From: Lepeophtheirus salmonis
Taxonomy: Eukaryota > Arthropoda > Copepoda > Siphonostomatoida > Caligidae
Direction of reading: 5' to 3'
Assembly: GCF_016086655.4 (NCBI RefSeq)
Contig: NC_052136.2
Location: 18,662,001-18,726,000 of the forward strand
Length of the DNA stretch: 64,000 bases
The notes below the pieces were generated by a model. It was not told where the DNA came from. It made no database searches and worked only from the letters and a program-made list of their open reading frames with translations. Within the stretch, counting starts at the first letter, position 1; every line of letters begins with the position of its first letter. Shown here piece by piece: positions 33,895 through 45,069 of this stretch. The translations under genes were made by a program, and so were the position numbers.

Positions 33895-34110
33895 TGTCTC
33901 CATGTGGCCTCTTCCATCCCTAAACTCAATCCCTTGGACCTTCCAGCCCCAGGTATCTTGGAAAAGAATGTCTACCACACCTCTTATCCAAATTTGGGTT
34001 CGCTCCGGGCTGCCATTATGAAAGTGTGATACAGCCTTTATCGTCAAGATCTGCCAATTTGTTCACTGGCGTGCCGAGGATGCTATTACATGTGTAAGAG
34101 AGACACTTTG
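33895..34110 (+). mobile_element. Mariner transposase C-terminal fragment
   Basis: With frameshifts, the plus strand reads MWPPSIP-LNPLDLPAPGILEKNVY, then TSYPNLGSLRAAIMKV. This is the C-terminal part of a mariner transposase, around and after the third catalytic residue (the P-D-L-N-P-L-D-Y motif, here decayed). Nothing upstream belongs to it. The similar SHPN-DSLKAAI segment in the element at 36.4 kb shows the same family position. Confidence 0.6.
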
Positions 34111-34389
34111 AATAAAAAATATAGCTGCATATGATTGTCTTTAAATTCCTTATATGGTTTACATGTTATACAAAACTAAGAAATATAAATAAATCGGAGT
34201 AATTGCGTATCAAGTACATAAATAAACATTATATTTTATAATTGATGCTACGAGGTAAAATTTCAAATAATATTCTATAAATCAATCTTTAAAAAAAAAC
34301 AAAAAACATTCCAATTAATAATAACGATAAATATTTGTTAAAATATCTTAAAACCCTTTTTAATGTGTTTATGATTACATAAAGTCGAT

Positions 34390-34530
34390 GGGAGGTATCG
34401 AATTTCTTCTCCCACAAAATTCCGTGACACACATCCGGATTTATAAATTTTTATTGGAAGAGAAACATAACAGACGGAAGCTTCCAAGATGACCCTCTCA
34501 ACTCATTTCCCGAATCGGCTAAATATGATA
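34390..34530. repeat. Short repeat shared with 20.87-21.0 kb
   Basis: The two places share a tttcttctc-caaaattcc block and a ctctcaactcat-ttcccga-t block in the same order. The element type is unknown. Confidence 0.3.
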
Positions 34531-34859
34531 TTTAAACATATCCCAAATTGGGTTTGAATTGTATTTTCTTGATTCTATAAAATTAAAATTTTGTTACAAT
34601 AAAAACATTTTCTTCCATAATATTAAAGATAATAATTAACTTTTGGATCCCACAACGGAATAAGGACTTAAATCATACTCTCCAATAAAAATATGTTTAT
34701 TTTATGTCTAGTTTTGTAAAGTGAGGACTAAAAAATTAGAATCCACTTTTAGGCAATTTAGCCTCAGTTATAAAAACCTGACAAGTTTGTAATTGTGACC
34801 ATTCGAAAGAACTAAAACAGAAGGTACAGTTTGATTTTTGTTTTGTTTTTTGTGCTATC

Positions 34860-35330
34860 AAAAATGTCTGAGCATCAAGCGTAACGGCAGAGGATGTGCA
34901 ATCTCCTCCACACACAAGTCGACAAGTGGACGCTGTTATAAACAGGAGAAATGATCTCTTCTAGGCTGAATCAAGAATTGAGGTCAAGGGACCCTTCAAG
35001 ACCAAACATCCCACTCAGGTCAGGTCCTCGGCGTCGAGGCGTCTGACGCCAGAAAGGTGTCTCCCTACTTCTTCTAGGCCAACGAGAAAGTCAACACAGA
35101 CGTCTACTACAAGGTCCTCAGGTACCATGTCTTGCAATGGTTAAAGAGTACGTTCCCCAGAGATAGCATTTCTGCAGGGAGAATATGGCTGCCTTCTAGC
35201 TGGCAAACTTCTGGCCTTCGGCATACGACATGAGGAGACGTGTTTTTTTGTTAAGCCACGGAACTTTTCAGTTAATGTGTTATGTCGAAACTGTTTGTCC
35301 CACAAAAAAAAAATCATTAAATAATTAACT
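34860..35330 (+). mobile_element. Internally deleted mariner
   Basis: The plus strand starts with ATG at about 34864 and reads MSEHQA, a stop, RQRMCNLLHTQVDKWTLL, the N-terminus of the lineage also present at 39041 (MSEQEAKRQRM). After a deletion it reads VSPYFF, then EKVNTDVYYKVLRYHVLQWL and KSTFPRD (about 35060-35165), the strand and helix before the second catalytic Asp. It then breaks off. The right part, ggaacttttcagttaatgtg at 35256, resembles the lineage A 3' end, so two elements may be joined here. Stops are present. Confidence 0.6.
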
Positions 35331-35334
35331 AAAC

Positions 35335-36220
35335 AAGCCATTGGATACCCCAGAGGGGATGGTGACCGGAGAAAAAATGTTGTCCTCCTGTCAAACTCAA
35401 ACGTATCCCTAACTGTACGCTCATAAAATGATTGCTCAAAATATTAGAGAATAGGTGATAAAGATTACTCTTCTTGCAAATCTTATCTTGTCCAAGTACA
35501 GTTTGAATTCTCTATCTATGCCAACTTTCAAGTACTTCAACATTGAAGGAGATGTAGATAAAAAACATGAAATGACCGACACCGACCCATATTTATAATC
35601 AAAACATATTTAAAAAACACCCTATGCTAAAAATAGTCCAATAAATTTAATCAGTACTACCCTACATCAATGTTCTTAGAATATTAAACTCTTCGATTGA
35701 CTTGGGACTAAAATAAATACAGCCATATTGATTATCATAAATACTTATTGAGAGTTGATTTAATAATTATTAGGATTAACTTTAAGAGTACCTAAAGTTT
35801 TTGTGATATAACTATACTTTAGTTTTTGATGAAATGATTCCTATGTAATATTTAGTGAACATAATTAAATCTTTTAGCTTAATTTAAAGAACCTTTATTT
35901 TACAAATACCATGAACCAAAATGAACGCTTTACATATTTATCTTCAATTATCATTCAGTCAAATAACTTTCAATTTATTATAACGTTTATGACAAAATTG
36001 GATTATAATGTGTTTTATGGTGACGTCAGCATAGTTGTTGATGTCGGGCATTTTAAAAACTATGACAAGCAAATTTTATAACAATAAAACATTTTTTTTA
36101 TAAATATTAAGAGGTATTCATGTGTTTTTGAATGTCAAAACGGCACCAAAAATTATATAGGACTTAAATTTTGCTATCTCGTAAAAATTTATTTCACTCA
36201 CCCCTACTTTGTATATATAT
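35335..36220. other. AT-rich stretch, no gene recognised
   Basis: Nothing was recognised except a short TA repeat (36211-36223), which is the insertion site of the mariner that follows. Confidence 0.45.
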
Positions 36221-36359
36221 ATACAGGGTTTGGAAGCAAAACGTGGACTGAATGACTGATTTAAGAAAAATGTCAATATGTTTATTTTTTGATAAATGAT
36301 TTTGAGATGTTTTTTTACAATACTTAACACGACCTTTGTGAACATGTTCACTCAATATG

Positions 36360-36900
36360 GTCGCCCTCAGCAGCAATCACAGCCTCCACACGGGGCGGAG
36401 AGTCTTACAATGGCGGCCTTCAGGAAGTCCATGTTCGGGTGAGATGTCTGGTTAGTCTCCCTATTCAAAGTGCCCCACACAGCAAAGTCCAACGGGTTCA
36501 AATGGCCACATGTCCTTAGGCCAAAAATCAGCAATGTGGTCGGCACAGAACTTCTGGTATTTGGCCGATGTGTGTGAAGGTGGACCATTTTGGGTCCACA
36601 AATAGTTGTCCTCTGGGTAGGTGGCCTTGAGCCATGGGAGTATGGTGAACCTCAGCAACTTGTAGTAGGCCTCCTGGCCGATTTTCTCACCAGCCTTAAA
36701 AAAAGAAGGGAGGCATCTTCTTGGCGTCGGACGCTACGACCCCCAGGGCCATTGTTTGGACTGTATGTTTTGTACAGAACACCCCCTTGACCTCCTCTGG
36801 TGATCCCCCAAGCCAAGGTCGTTCCGACGGTTGTAGACTTGGTCCATAGTGAAAATCTTCTAATCCAAATTCATTTATGCACTATGTCGTCTGTTAATGC
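36360..36900 (-). pseudogene. Mariner transposase, C-terminal half (interrupted)
   Basis: Reading the minus strand from 36900: a decayed S-D-x-K-I-F-T segment then KIFTMDQVYNRRND (about 36875-36820), including the region of the first catalytic residue. Then LPWLKATYPEDNYLWTQNGP followed by PSHT (about 36640-36570). The family has D where this copy has N in the T-Q-D-G motif, so the second catalytic residue is lost. Then HLNPLDFAVWGTLNRETNQ (about 36505-36450), the third acidic motif, and a SHPNMDFLKAAIVRL tail. Several frameshifts separate the blocks. It could not make an active enzyme. Confidence 0.75.
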
Positions 36901-37558
36901 CTATAATCGGAATCCTTCTTTTAGTTAAATCACTCTTACACTTTCAATTTTCAGCGTCTACACTCACTTACATCTTGCTCCGTGATCTTATCCTTCTCAT
37001 TGATAACAAATGTTATAGAATAAAGTCAGTGTTCTTTGAGAAGCCATGTTGCATCAGAACAAACAATAAACTAGAATCATTTTATTACAACAATCTTTGC
37101 TACTATTTGTTTTTAGAAAATACAAATAGAATATACACTTGACATTTAAGACCTTTGAATCATTGATTCTTCAAATAATCGGTTTCCAAAGAGAATTTCG
37201 TATAAACTCTTTTTTAAAATCCTCAGAAACGAAGCCGGCTTCATGACTAAGCCTAATTTTAGAATATGTCAATATAATACGTTTTTGAATTTAAGGATAT
37301 GTGTATTTAATGGTGAGCTTTCAAGACTATGAGAATCAAGTTCCTTAAATATCCAGAATTTATAATTGCATATTTGTAGGACACGGCTGGTAATAGTATT
37401 TTGTATCACAGTAGCTTTGGTCTTGAGAACTACTTGAATTTTGAGTGTGAATAGACATTTTTCAGTTTCTATATATATTTCCAATACAATTTTTGATAGA
37501 TAAAAGAGACCTCCATTGTATTTCCTCTAATTTTCTAATTTCCTCATTTTGTCTAATG

Positions 37559-38079
37559 TCAAATTGACAAGAATTTATTCTTTAGATTCAAGAGCTTCAT
37601 TGACCTTCGATTTAAGAATATCAAAGGAAGATTGACTAATTCTGGATCCCTATCCATATTCGAATACCAGTTTCGAATGTTACTGAGACTAGGTAGGCAT
37701 AAGTCAAAGATCTTTCCTACATAACTATATGCTTTTGTAGAGTAGAATGACAAAGTCAAAGAAAATACTCGGAGCTCATGTGAGTAGCTACTGCGACTTC
37801 CCTTTATACCACTTCCGATTTGCATCCTTCTTAAAAGCTTTTTAGTTTTTTAGGAATGTCAGATATTGTATCATGAATGAATAAAGGCTCTTCTGATAGC
37901 ATTCTCTTGTATCTCAGGTCTTATAAAACGTTAACCAAGTTTCCTAACTTCTTGGAGATTGTATTCCGTTGACATCTGTGCTTTTTAGAACGGTTTGCAA
38001 GCTCGAAAATCATATTTGTTTGCCATTGGAGCTTCTCCTTAATGATTTGAGCTGGTGGGAAAGAATAGGGATGATCCAA
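37559..38079 (-). pseudogene. P-element/THAP9-type transposase, middle part
   Basis: Downstream of the THAP open frame the same frame continues with one stop, passes LRYKRMLSEEPLFIHDTIS, has a second stop and shifts frame once near 37830. It then gives GSRSSYSHELRVFSLTLSFY followed by STKAYSYVGKIFDLCLPSLS and NIRNWYSNMDRDPEL (about 37800-37640). The Y-S-x-E-L-R-x-F-x-L-T-L-x-F-Y-S-x-K-A-Y pattern with an I-R-x-W-Y turn is characteristic of THAP9 and P-element transposases, just before the catalytic domain. No catalytic residues follow that I can recognise. Confidence 0.7.
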
Positions 38080-38463
38080 TTACACATTATCCGTAGCCTC
38101 AAAGTTGGAAGGATCTATCTCGAGTCCAGGAGATGGGTTGACCTCTTTAGAAGACCTCCTTGTAGGAGACTTGCATTTTTGATGAGTTATTGCAACTTCT
38201 TCTTGAAGCCGAGGTGGGAATGCCTTGAATAGAGTAGGCACAGCCTTTTCTCTCAGCCTCACACCGTCCAGAGTCCAATTGAGGGATTCCGGAGTAAAAT
38301 GTTCCGAACAAATTTTCGATAACTTTTTGGGAGTAACGTTATTTCGCCTGAGATTCCTTACCCATTGTCTGCACCTCTCTGGATCATTTGTCGGAAAACG
38401 ATGATATGAAATTTGAATTGCCAGCAGCATACCTATTTTGCAACCAATTGCGACACAAGACAT
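38080..38463 (-). CDS. THAP zinc-finger open frame (transposase N-terminus)
   Basis: This frame of 127 residues starts with a complete THAP DNA-binding domain. The zinc ligands Cys3, Cys8, Cys52 and His55 have the C-x4-C...C-x2-H spacing. The invariant positions are there: Phe23-Pro24 (HRFP), Trp34, Phe56 after the His, and the AVPTLF motif at 74-79. A short basic linker follows and the frame stops at residue 127, while similarity to P-element transposases carries on beyond the stop. In P elements and THAP9 this domain binds the transposon ends. The intact ligands contrast with the decay downstream. It could be a relic, or an N-terminal fragment that still binds DNA. Start chosen: the methionine one residue before the S-C of the domain, the usual THAP position. 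Confidence 0.75.
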   Translation of the reverse strand: MSCVAIGCKIGMLLAIQISYHRFPTNDPERCRQWVRNLRRNNVTPKKLSKICSEHFTPESLNWTLDGVRLREKAVPTLFKAFPPRLQEEVAITHQKCKSPTRRSSKEVNPSPGLEIDPSNFEATDNV

Positions 38464-38639
38464 GGTAATCCTCGACTTGTATGCACCGATAATTTGTTTA
38501 ACTTATTAATGAATAAGTAGTCACTAAAGAGTGTTTCGTATAAATCGGTACTCAAGATGGCTGCTAACAACAGAAGGTTAACTCACTCTTTTTCTCCTTT
38601 TTATTCTATAGGTTGTTCATCCAGTTATTATATAGGTCG

Positions 38640-39041
38640 GTGATCCCCACACGAGCTTTCTTGCACCTCTGCAGTCTCCTTTCCTTCAGAGTGTCCGTCA
38701 TTGGGGGAAGTGGGGTCCTTGTGTAAGAGGACAACTCCAAGTCATCCTTCACAACCCTCCTGATTGTTCCCTCGTCCACGTCAAACTCGTAGAGGCGATT
38801 CATGGATTTTGTGGGGTCCTCCTTGATCTTCTTCTTCAGATACCCCAGAAACTCAGAATCCCTTTCAAGTTGTGTCCACCACTTCCTTCTTTCATTGAGA
38901 GGTATTTTCCATCCTTTTTCAAATTGGACACCTCGAAAATGAGGCTCTTGGAGCACTTCATAATGTCAATAATCTCTGCAACGTCAATTTTGGCATCCAA
39001 AAGGTCTTACATCCTCTGCCTTTTTGCTTCTTGCTCACTCA
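38640..39041 (-). pseudogene. Mariner transposase, N-terminal half (interrupted)
   Basis: From an ATG at 39041 the minus strand reads MSEQEAKRQRM, a stop, DLLDAKIDVAEIIDIMKCSK, then SLIFEV-NLKKDGK, the N-terminal helix-turn-helix. A 116-codon open frame (38956-38606) continues with KKKIKEDPTKSMNRLYEFDV, DEGTIRRVVKDDLELSSYTR and TPLPPMTDTLKERRLQRCKK, the second helix-turn-helix and the linker. Similarity to mariner stops after R-C-K-K-A-R near 38635, where the P-like insertion begins. The same lineage starts the remnant at 34.86 kb. Confidence 0.8.
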
Positions 39042-39194
39042 TGAGGAAAGATTTGATAAAGGATGATTTTTGTTTACTTATGCAGAAAGGACAGGAAATT
39101 CGGAATATGCTAGAAAGAATCACAAAACCTCTCTATGTTAGTTACGAAATTAGCATTTGTTAACAGTCCACGTTTTGCTTCCGAACCCTGTATA

Positions 39195-41410
39195 TAATAG
39201 AGTTTCTTTGTGTGTGTGTCCTGTATGGATGCCCACATGCTTGGACGTAGGAGGCTTACAATTTACATGGGTGCCTCTTTTTTGCTTGGTCAGGTTAAAA
39301 CACAGTGCCAATCGGGGGGGGCGGTCATATAAGAGGGGCTTATTCTATACTTCTAATGTAATATTGGATTCAAAGATAAAGTAAAGTTTGTAGAAAATGG
39401 TTTGGAAATTCGCTTGAATATAAATTTTTCACATAAAAGTTTATGTTTATTTGAAATATCTGTCATTTTCTGAATAACTTTTCAATTTATTTCATTTTGT
39501 TATCTTGTTTTTTGATCAAATGTCAATTTTCAATTTTTAAGAAAGAATACCTCAAAACGATGCATTTTGGACTTAAAAATATATATTCTCTGATATTTAT
39601 GTTTTTAATTTCCGGACCATTTGATTAGATAATTTTTGTAATATTTGAAAAATGAGACAGTTATCTAGGGGTATTTTTTCGACGACATTATTCCATATTC
39701 TATACAAAACTTTTTATATTTTCCTAGTACGAAAAAGATATTGGTAGCTTTTTGTTCCTCTTTACAATTCCAATTAATGCCTTTTACTAATTTTTTGTTC
39801 AAAATTAGTAAAAAATAATATAACCATTCAGAAAAGCTGTAATTCAATAAGATACTCAATTAGCAATTTCTGCTATTCTCAATTCCCGTATTATAAGGGA
39901 TTAAGTCAAAAAGTGCAAACAAATATTGAACAGAGGAAAAAGTGAGAAAACTATATTATTGAATGTTGCAAAGGTCATAATAATATGATAGGAAATAAAT
40001 TTGCAGGGACTACAAATCAAGACTGAAAGTTGTATGGAGTGCCTAGAACCATTATTAAGCGGAAATACGTGGTTTTTTCTTCGTATTCTGGTGCAAACGA
40101 TACAAAGAAGTCCAATGTATGAAACATACACACATCATGTTGAAAGAGCCAAAGAGTTTCAAACATTTTTTTCGCCTACGTGAGTAAATAGACAAGTATA
40201 AATACAACATGCATTATCATGTAATTCAAGTGCTACTTTTTTGGGTCTCTGACACTTACTTTTCCCAGACATAATTTTGGTGTAACTCTGGGTTTTTTAT
40301 GCTATCCTGATATAGTGCAATACTCCTACACTGATGCAAGTTTTGTCCATGTATGTTTTAGTTCCAAATACACCGTCCAGATGCTATTTCCAAGGGCCTT
40401 GGAGGTTAGACATAGCTGGGGGTCAGCCTGACAAAAAAAAAAGAATGTTGTAGGTGCCATAAGTAATTTCAGGGGGTAAACTTTCTGTACCTTAAGGGGT
40501 ATTCTGTGGCAGGGTCCTAGAATATATGTAGCACCGACAAAATTACTTTTCCGTCACTAACAATCTTAGAATTTGAAAGTGTATGAGTGTATACGATTTG
40601 AGTATCCACCCGGTATAAACACGCGTTTCTGCCTTTTACTTTGATGAAGATGGATGATCTAATTTCTCTAACAAAATAAGATAAATTTTTGTTTTTTTAC
40701 CTTCACTTCATATTTACGTTTAATATACCTAAGTAAGTATTACGTTATTTCTATATCTTCATATGGTAAAGTTGAAGGTTTTGTAAGTAATGTTCATTAC
40801 ATATGTATGTAAGTATGGAATAAATTTATGAATGTACAATGTCTTTAAACATAAAATGTACTTTTGTTTTTAAATTATGACTCTCTTGAAAGATTCATGA
40901 GAATTAGTTTTTTTTTTTTCTTCTTCTAAATATTACATATGACGATGATTACAAACATAACATTTGTATGCACGTGTATAATGTATCTAAGTCATCATTT
41001 CGTTATGTTTTTTGTATATTAATTAACTCATTTCCAATGGTCTTATGGTGGCGTAACACTCCACTAACATTCAAAATTAACAGTTTATTTTCTTGTCTGC
41101 TGTCGATTTTTCTGTTTTTTCTCCATATCAGTCTTCTGACTCGGCATTACCTCACTCACACAAGAATACCCAAAAGAATATATTTTGTTGCTAGCTGTCA
41201 ATTCTCTTGTTTCACTTGATAAGTCATGGGTATTTCATAATCTATTCCGTTTGATAAATAAACGAACAAATAGGTTATAATATATTTAAGCTCCGTTTCC
41301 AAAAAGGCAGGAATACTATTTTTTGTTGATGGTCCTAGGTAGTTTTGCTTCGTGGAGATTTTACCCCAAGTCATATCCGTCACCTTTTTATTTTCTTATA
41401 ATATGGGTTG
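39195..41410. other. Unrecognised stretch
   Basis: More than 2 kb without a recognised gene, repeat partner or RNA. The open frames at 39157, 39901/40001 (overlapping on opposite strands), 40968 and 41198 have no domains. A G run lies near 39316-39322. Confidence 0.4.
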
Positions 41411-41412
41411 AG

Positions 41413-41620
41413 AGGCGTCCGCAGGGGCCTGATGCCCCCCTCCCCCATTCAAATAATTTTTGATTTATACCATTAATTTTTTTCCTAAAGATGAATAAAT
41501 TTTATGAGAAAATTGGGGTAAAAAAAGGTTTTTTTATTAGGATTTATTTTCCAAAAAAAGTATTTGGGACAAATTATGCAGTAGAAAAAAAAATCCAAAA
41601 ACAAGCTTCCCCAAAAATAT
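41413..41620 (+). repeat. Dispersed repeat R5, short copy
   Basis: The GC-rich tip gaggcgtccgcaggggcctg is followed by AT-rich sequence with T and A runs, as at 17.89 kb. Confidence 0.45.
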
Positions 41621-42079
41621 ATAACTGCCTAGGGTTGGAACTTTTAGGTTGTATCTCGATCTGATCAAAGTTAATAGAAATACACGGTTAGACCATCATG
41701 TAATCGGGGTTGCTAGAATTTTCAATCTGATGTATTGTACCGACTGCTGAGCAAGACAGGCAGATTTTGACAAAACACGCAACCACTCATAGTCTATGAC
41801 GTCTCTATTGCTAGATTTTTCCATTTAATGTATCATACCGTCTGCTCTGCAAGAAAAACAGATTTTGACTCAAACTGCAACCACTCATAAAACTATAACA
41901 TTTGTCATAATTTCAATCTTAATTCAACATCCCGTGATATCTTATGGAATTCTTTAATTTATAGTTAAGATTTTAGATTCCCAAAAATTGTTATTGAGGC
42001 AAAGACTAACTGTATACTTTTGTGTTAATGAGATAACAACGTGAGCAGTATAATTAATCTGATACAATCATATAAAAAC

Positions 42080-42180
42080 ATAAAAATCAGCAAATAATTT
42101 ATCTGGCAAAATCTCCTAGGGCAAAATGATTAACCGCACAAACATAGTTGTCAAAATTACCATGTGTGAAAATGTTTACA
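42080..42180 (+). repeat. R8 block (GGCAAAAT words)
   Basis: Words such as cataaaaatcagcaaat, tggcaaaatctcc, gggcaaaatgatt and gtcaaaattacc occur in a row, as in the blocks at 24.43 and 49.48 kb. Confidence 0.4.
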
Positions 42181-42219
42181 GTATAGTTTTTCAGTCACGA
42201 TATATATATATTAATGTTG

Positions 42220-42440
42220 AGACTCAGTCTAGCACCGATTTTTTTCGGTTCGGTCTTAAGTGATTTTTTTCTAGACCGATTTGGACCAATTTTTCGGTCC
42301 AGCGGTCTCAGACCGTTGAAACTATTTTTTTTGGTCTCATATTTAGGACCTATTTTGATTCGGTCTCACTTTATGGGTCGATTTATTTTCCACAATTTAT
42401 GAACCGACTTTATTCGGTGTCATATTATGAGAGACCATTT
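42220..42440. repeat. CGGTCT/AGACCG word tract
   Basis: This is a dense run of ttcggtctnag, tagaccgattt, ttcggtccag, ggtctcagaccg and tattcggtgtc. It shares its words with the R1 flanking tracts but has no R1 body beside it. The 62-codon open frame at 42214 is a by-product. Confidence 0.5.
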
Positions 42441-42444
42441 TCAT

Positions 42445-43030
42445 AGGTATTGGACTACTGTTGTTGAGAAGACCATAATTCCACTCAAAGTGGCTCGATT
42501 TTAACAAAAGGTACGCCAAAAGATGCACAAAAACAAAAAATATAATTTATATTCGATCATAATCTTATTTTAATCAAAAATAAAAGTTTGGGACTCTGGT
42601 TCAGCATTCAAAAACCAAATTTTCTTATAATTTTGGTCGAACATGTCTCAATATATGTTTTCAAACATATTATAAATTTAGGGTGGCATCGTAATGGGAC
42701 ACTTTCAATAAGAGCATTACTTGAGTATGTAGAGCCGCTTTTATAGTATATGTCTACTCATCTTATTCTAATTAATGTTCATAACGTTGATTCGTTGAAT
42801 TAGACTAAGACATCATCTACTAAAAAAAACCATTATCCGCGAGGTGGTGTGACAGTCTGTAGATGGGAGCCGATATGGAGCCCTTTTGGAACCAGTTCAT
42901 TAGAGGAATCAAGGGCATCCACTGGATTATCCTATATAATTAAAATAATTCATATATATATATATATGTGTGATGTATGTCTCACTTAGTAACCGAAAAA
43001 GTATAGTAAATACTTATTAAAGAAAGCAAT
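42445..43030. other. AT-rich stretch, no gene recognised
   Basis: Nothing was recognised apart from a TA repeat at about 42953-42966. Confidence 0.4.
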
Positions 43031-43034
43031 TAGG

Positions 43035-43420
43035 AAGACGATGAGCCAGGTAATATTAGTATGTATCTTCATTAGGGCTTAAGAAGGAACGTGACAAGTT
43101 AGCAATGACGATGACGATAAATAAATAACAGGGTCAAACATTTGAAAAATTGCTTTCTATTGACCAAAATCAGTATTTTCACAAGGTCAATTATATGTTG
43201 TATTTTTGAGAAAGTCAAAAGGAAGTGCAGGTTTGATTATATTTACATCAAATGGACATAAGCAACAAAAAATATTCTGTATACCAGGAGATTTTAAAAT
43301 AGAAAATTACCTATTATATAATTATAGTTTATAGTAAATCGTTTTAGTTGAAAATTTTAACATAAATAACCTATTTTTCATTGGCTATCTTTAAGATAGA
43401 GTGTTCGTACTAGTATATAT
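43035..43420 (-). repeat. Dispersed repeat R4, copy 2 (inverted)
   Basis: This is the reverse-complement match of 3205-3600, with the same landmarks in the same order. The copies are 40 kb apart. Confidence 0.6.
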
Positions 43421-43595
43421 AATTATTTCTTTGGGAGGTGGAGGTGATCTTTGTTGTTGGATTTTTTTTTCTTTTAATTCCGAAAATTAAATTTTTTGAT
43501 ATACTGCAGAATTGGTCCGAATGACCATCTTTTTTTTATTTTAGAAAAGACATACTAAAAAATGATTTTTTACCTCTATTTTCGCTTAAAATTTT

Positions 43596-44057
43596 TCATC
43601 TTCCAGATATTTTCTTTTGTAAAAAGTAAAAATTACTTAATTGAGGTGGATACATCTCCTGCGTAGACCCCTGGGATAAATTTTGATCGACCGTAAGGTC
43701 AAAGTCCTTTTTAATTGCTGGTCCCATTTTTGAAACCCAATAGTTCAATGTTTTCCTTGACATGAATGAAAACATGGTTTTCATTCTTATAAAGCTTGGT
43801 TGTTTAGGAACCAAATGGCCGACATCAGTGCTGACTATGGAGAAAAAAATGTAATTAAAATACTGAAATCTTGTTAAAAAAAATGGTATTAAATAACCAA
43901 TATTTTCTAAAAAGAAGTGAAATTTAGATACAAACTGTAGTATAATATTTTTTACAATAAAAATTTCCAAGACAAAGGAAATTTTGCCTTGATGAAGATT
44001 TTTTTTTCTTTTAAAAAACAAACAAACTAAATTGTACTTGATATGGACCAGGAACAT
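43596..44057 (-). other. Open frame of 153 codons, not recognised
   Basis: The frame has a low-complexity, aromatic-rich first half (a sign of AT-rich non-coding DNA) and a more protein-like second half: VGHLVPKQPSFIRMKTMFSF, MSRKTLNYWVSKMGPAIKKD, F-D-L-T-V-D. The block aaatggccgacatcagtgctga (43817-43838) within it recurs at 56.0 kb (aaatggccgacatctacaatgctga), so at least part is repeated DNA. I cannot name a family. It may be the tail of a transposon gene. Confidence 0.25.
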
Positions 44058-44059
44058 AT

Positions 44060-45065
44060 GGACTTAGACTACCAGTCATTTGAACACAAAATTGGATAAA
44101 CTTTAATGTACGCAGTACTTGCTCCTAATCTATTCGAATCTTTTACAGTTGATTTATCTTTTTAATATCGTACTATCTTTTTTATGGAGTTGGTTGCTTA
44201 GCCGTTAAGTCTAAAATGATCAATGCGCTAATCATGCCTATACTTAAAACCCCTTTTTGTAATCCTTATATGATCTTATTCTTATCTGCCTAAATAAATG
44301 TTTTTTCGAGATTATATTATTTTCGGTTTTTTAGCAACGATTAGTGTTAGATAGGTCCTAGAATTGATTGCCTAATCAGTCAACCCTCCCCCATTCATTC
44401 TTTTTCTTTTTTTTAACGTTCCTATCCTTTTACCATTCAACGGTTCTAAGAAACGAATCGTCGGTACTTCAGTTTTACGGTCCTAGCTATATATAGCTAT
44501 TCTTCACGCATAGCTAATTTTGAATAAGAAAAAAACAAAGAAAATAATAAATGTTAGATAGAACATGTAATAATAAGTTATGCAATTATAAATTTTATAG
44601 ATCCTTTTTGTATTCTATAGTTTAAATAATAAAAATAATGTGCGTTTTTACCTGTGGGCGTTCAAAAACCTAAATTGTGTTGCATAGTGTTACCGTGTGG
44701 CTTCCATTGAGCTAAGAAAGATCACATAAATTATCTTGCTCTGCAAATATACTCTAAAATTTCTATAATTTTATTAATAGACAATACGGAATATATTCCT
44801 TTTAACTCGTAGGTTAATTAAATGCGAAAAAATCTAAATATTCTTCAAGATCTTCACATATGATGGTGAAAAATATATTACTTTATGTTTGATAATAATT
44901 TGTATCACTTAAGCAATGGATTCTCATTTTTTGTATTGAATCTAACTTTGTTGCAATCAAAAATAACACTTCATTCTATCAAAAAAAATATATTTGCCCG
45001 TATTATTATATATTCTATGCAGATCTCACAGCCTTACCCCACTTAAATGTAAATTAACATTGTAT
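44060..45065. other. AT-rich stretch, no gene recognised
   Basis: Nothing was recognised here. Confidence 0.4.
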
Positions 45066-45069
45066 TATT

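Larger units (their letters stand above)
36900..38635 (-). mobile_element. P-element-like (THAP transposase) insertion
   Basis: This segment interrupts the mariner gene. Its minus strand carries a THAP domain and the following P-transposase segment in the proper order (see the two entries below), then a decayed stretch to about 36905. The boundaries are inferred from where mariner similarity stops on each side. Just inside them the two ends share a weak inverted likeness (cctataatcggaatcc on the left; cctatataataactgga from the other strand on the right). I could not see a clean 8-bp target duplication. At about 1.7 kb it is shorter than an autonomous P element (near 3 kb), so a large internal or 3' loss is likely. 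Confidence 0.65.
36224..39190 (-). mobile_element. Mariner with a nested P-element-like insertion
   Basis: The termini at 36224-36250 and 39164-39190 are inverted repeats matching at 26 of 27 positions (tip cagggttnggaagcaaaacg). TA lies immediately outside both (36222-36223 and 39191-39192). The transposase lies on the minus strand: its start is near 39041 and its C-terminus near 36365. It is split by about 1.7 kb of foreign sequence between about 36900 and 38635 that carries a THAP/P-element transposase. Without the insert the mariner would be about 1.25 kb, the normal length for the family. The nearly perfect termini suggest a fairly young mariner, although its reading frame is already broken. 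Confidence 0.85.
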
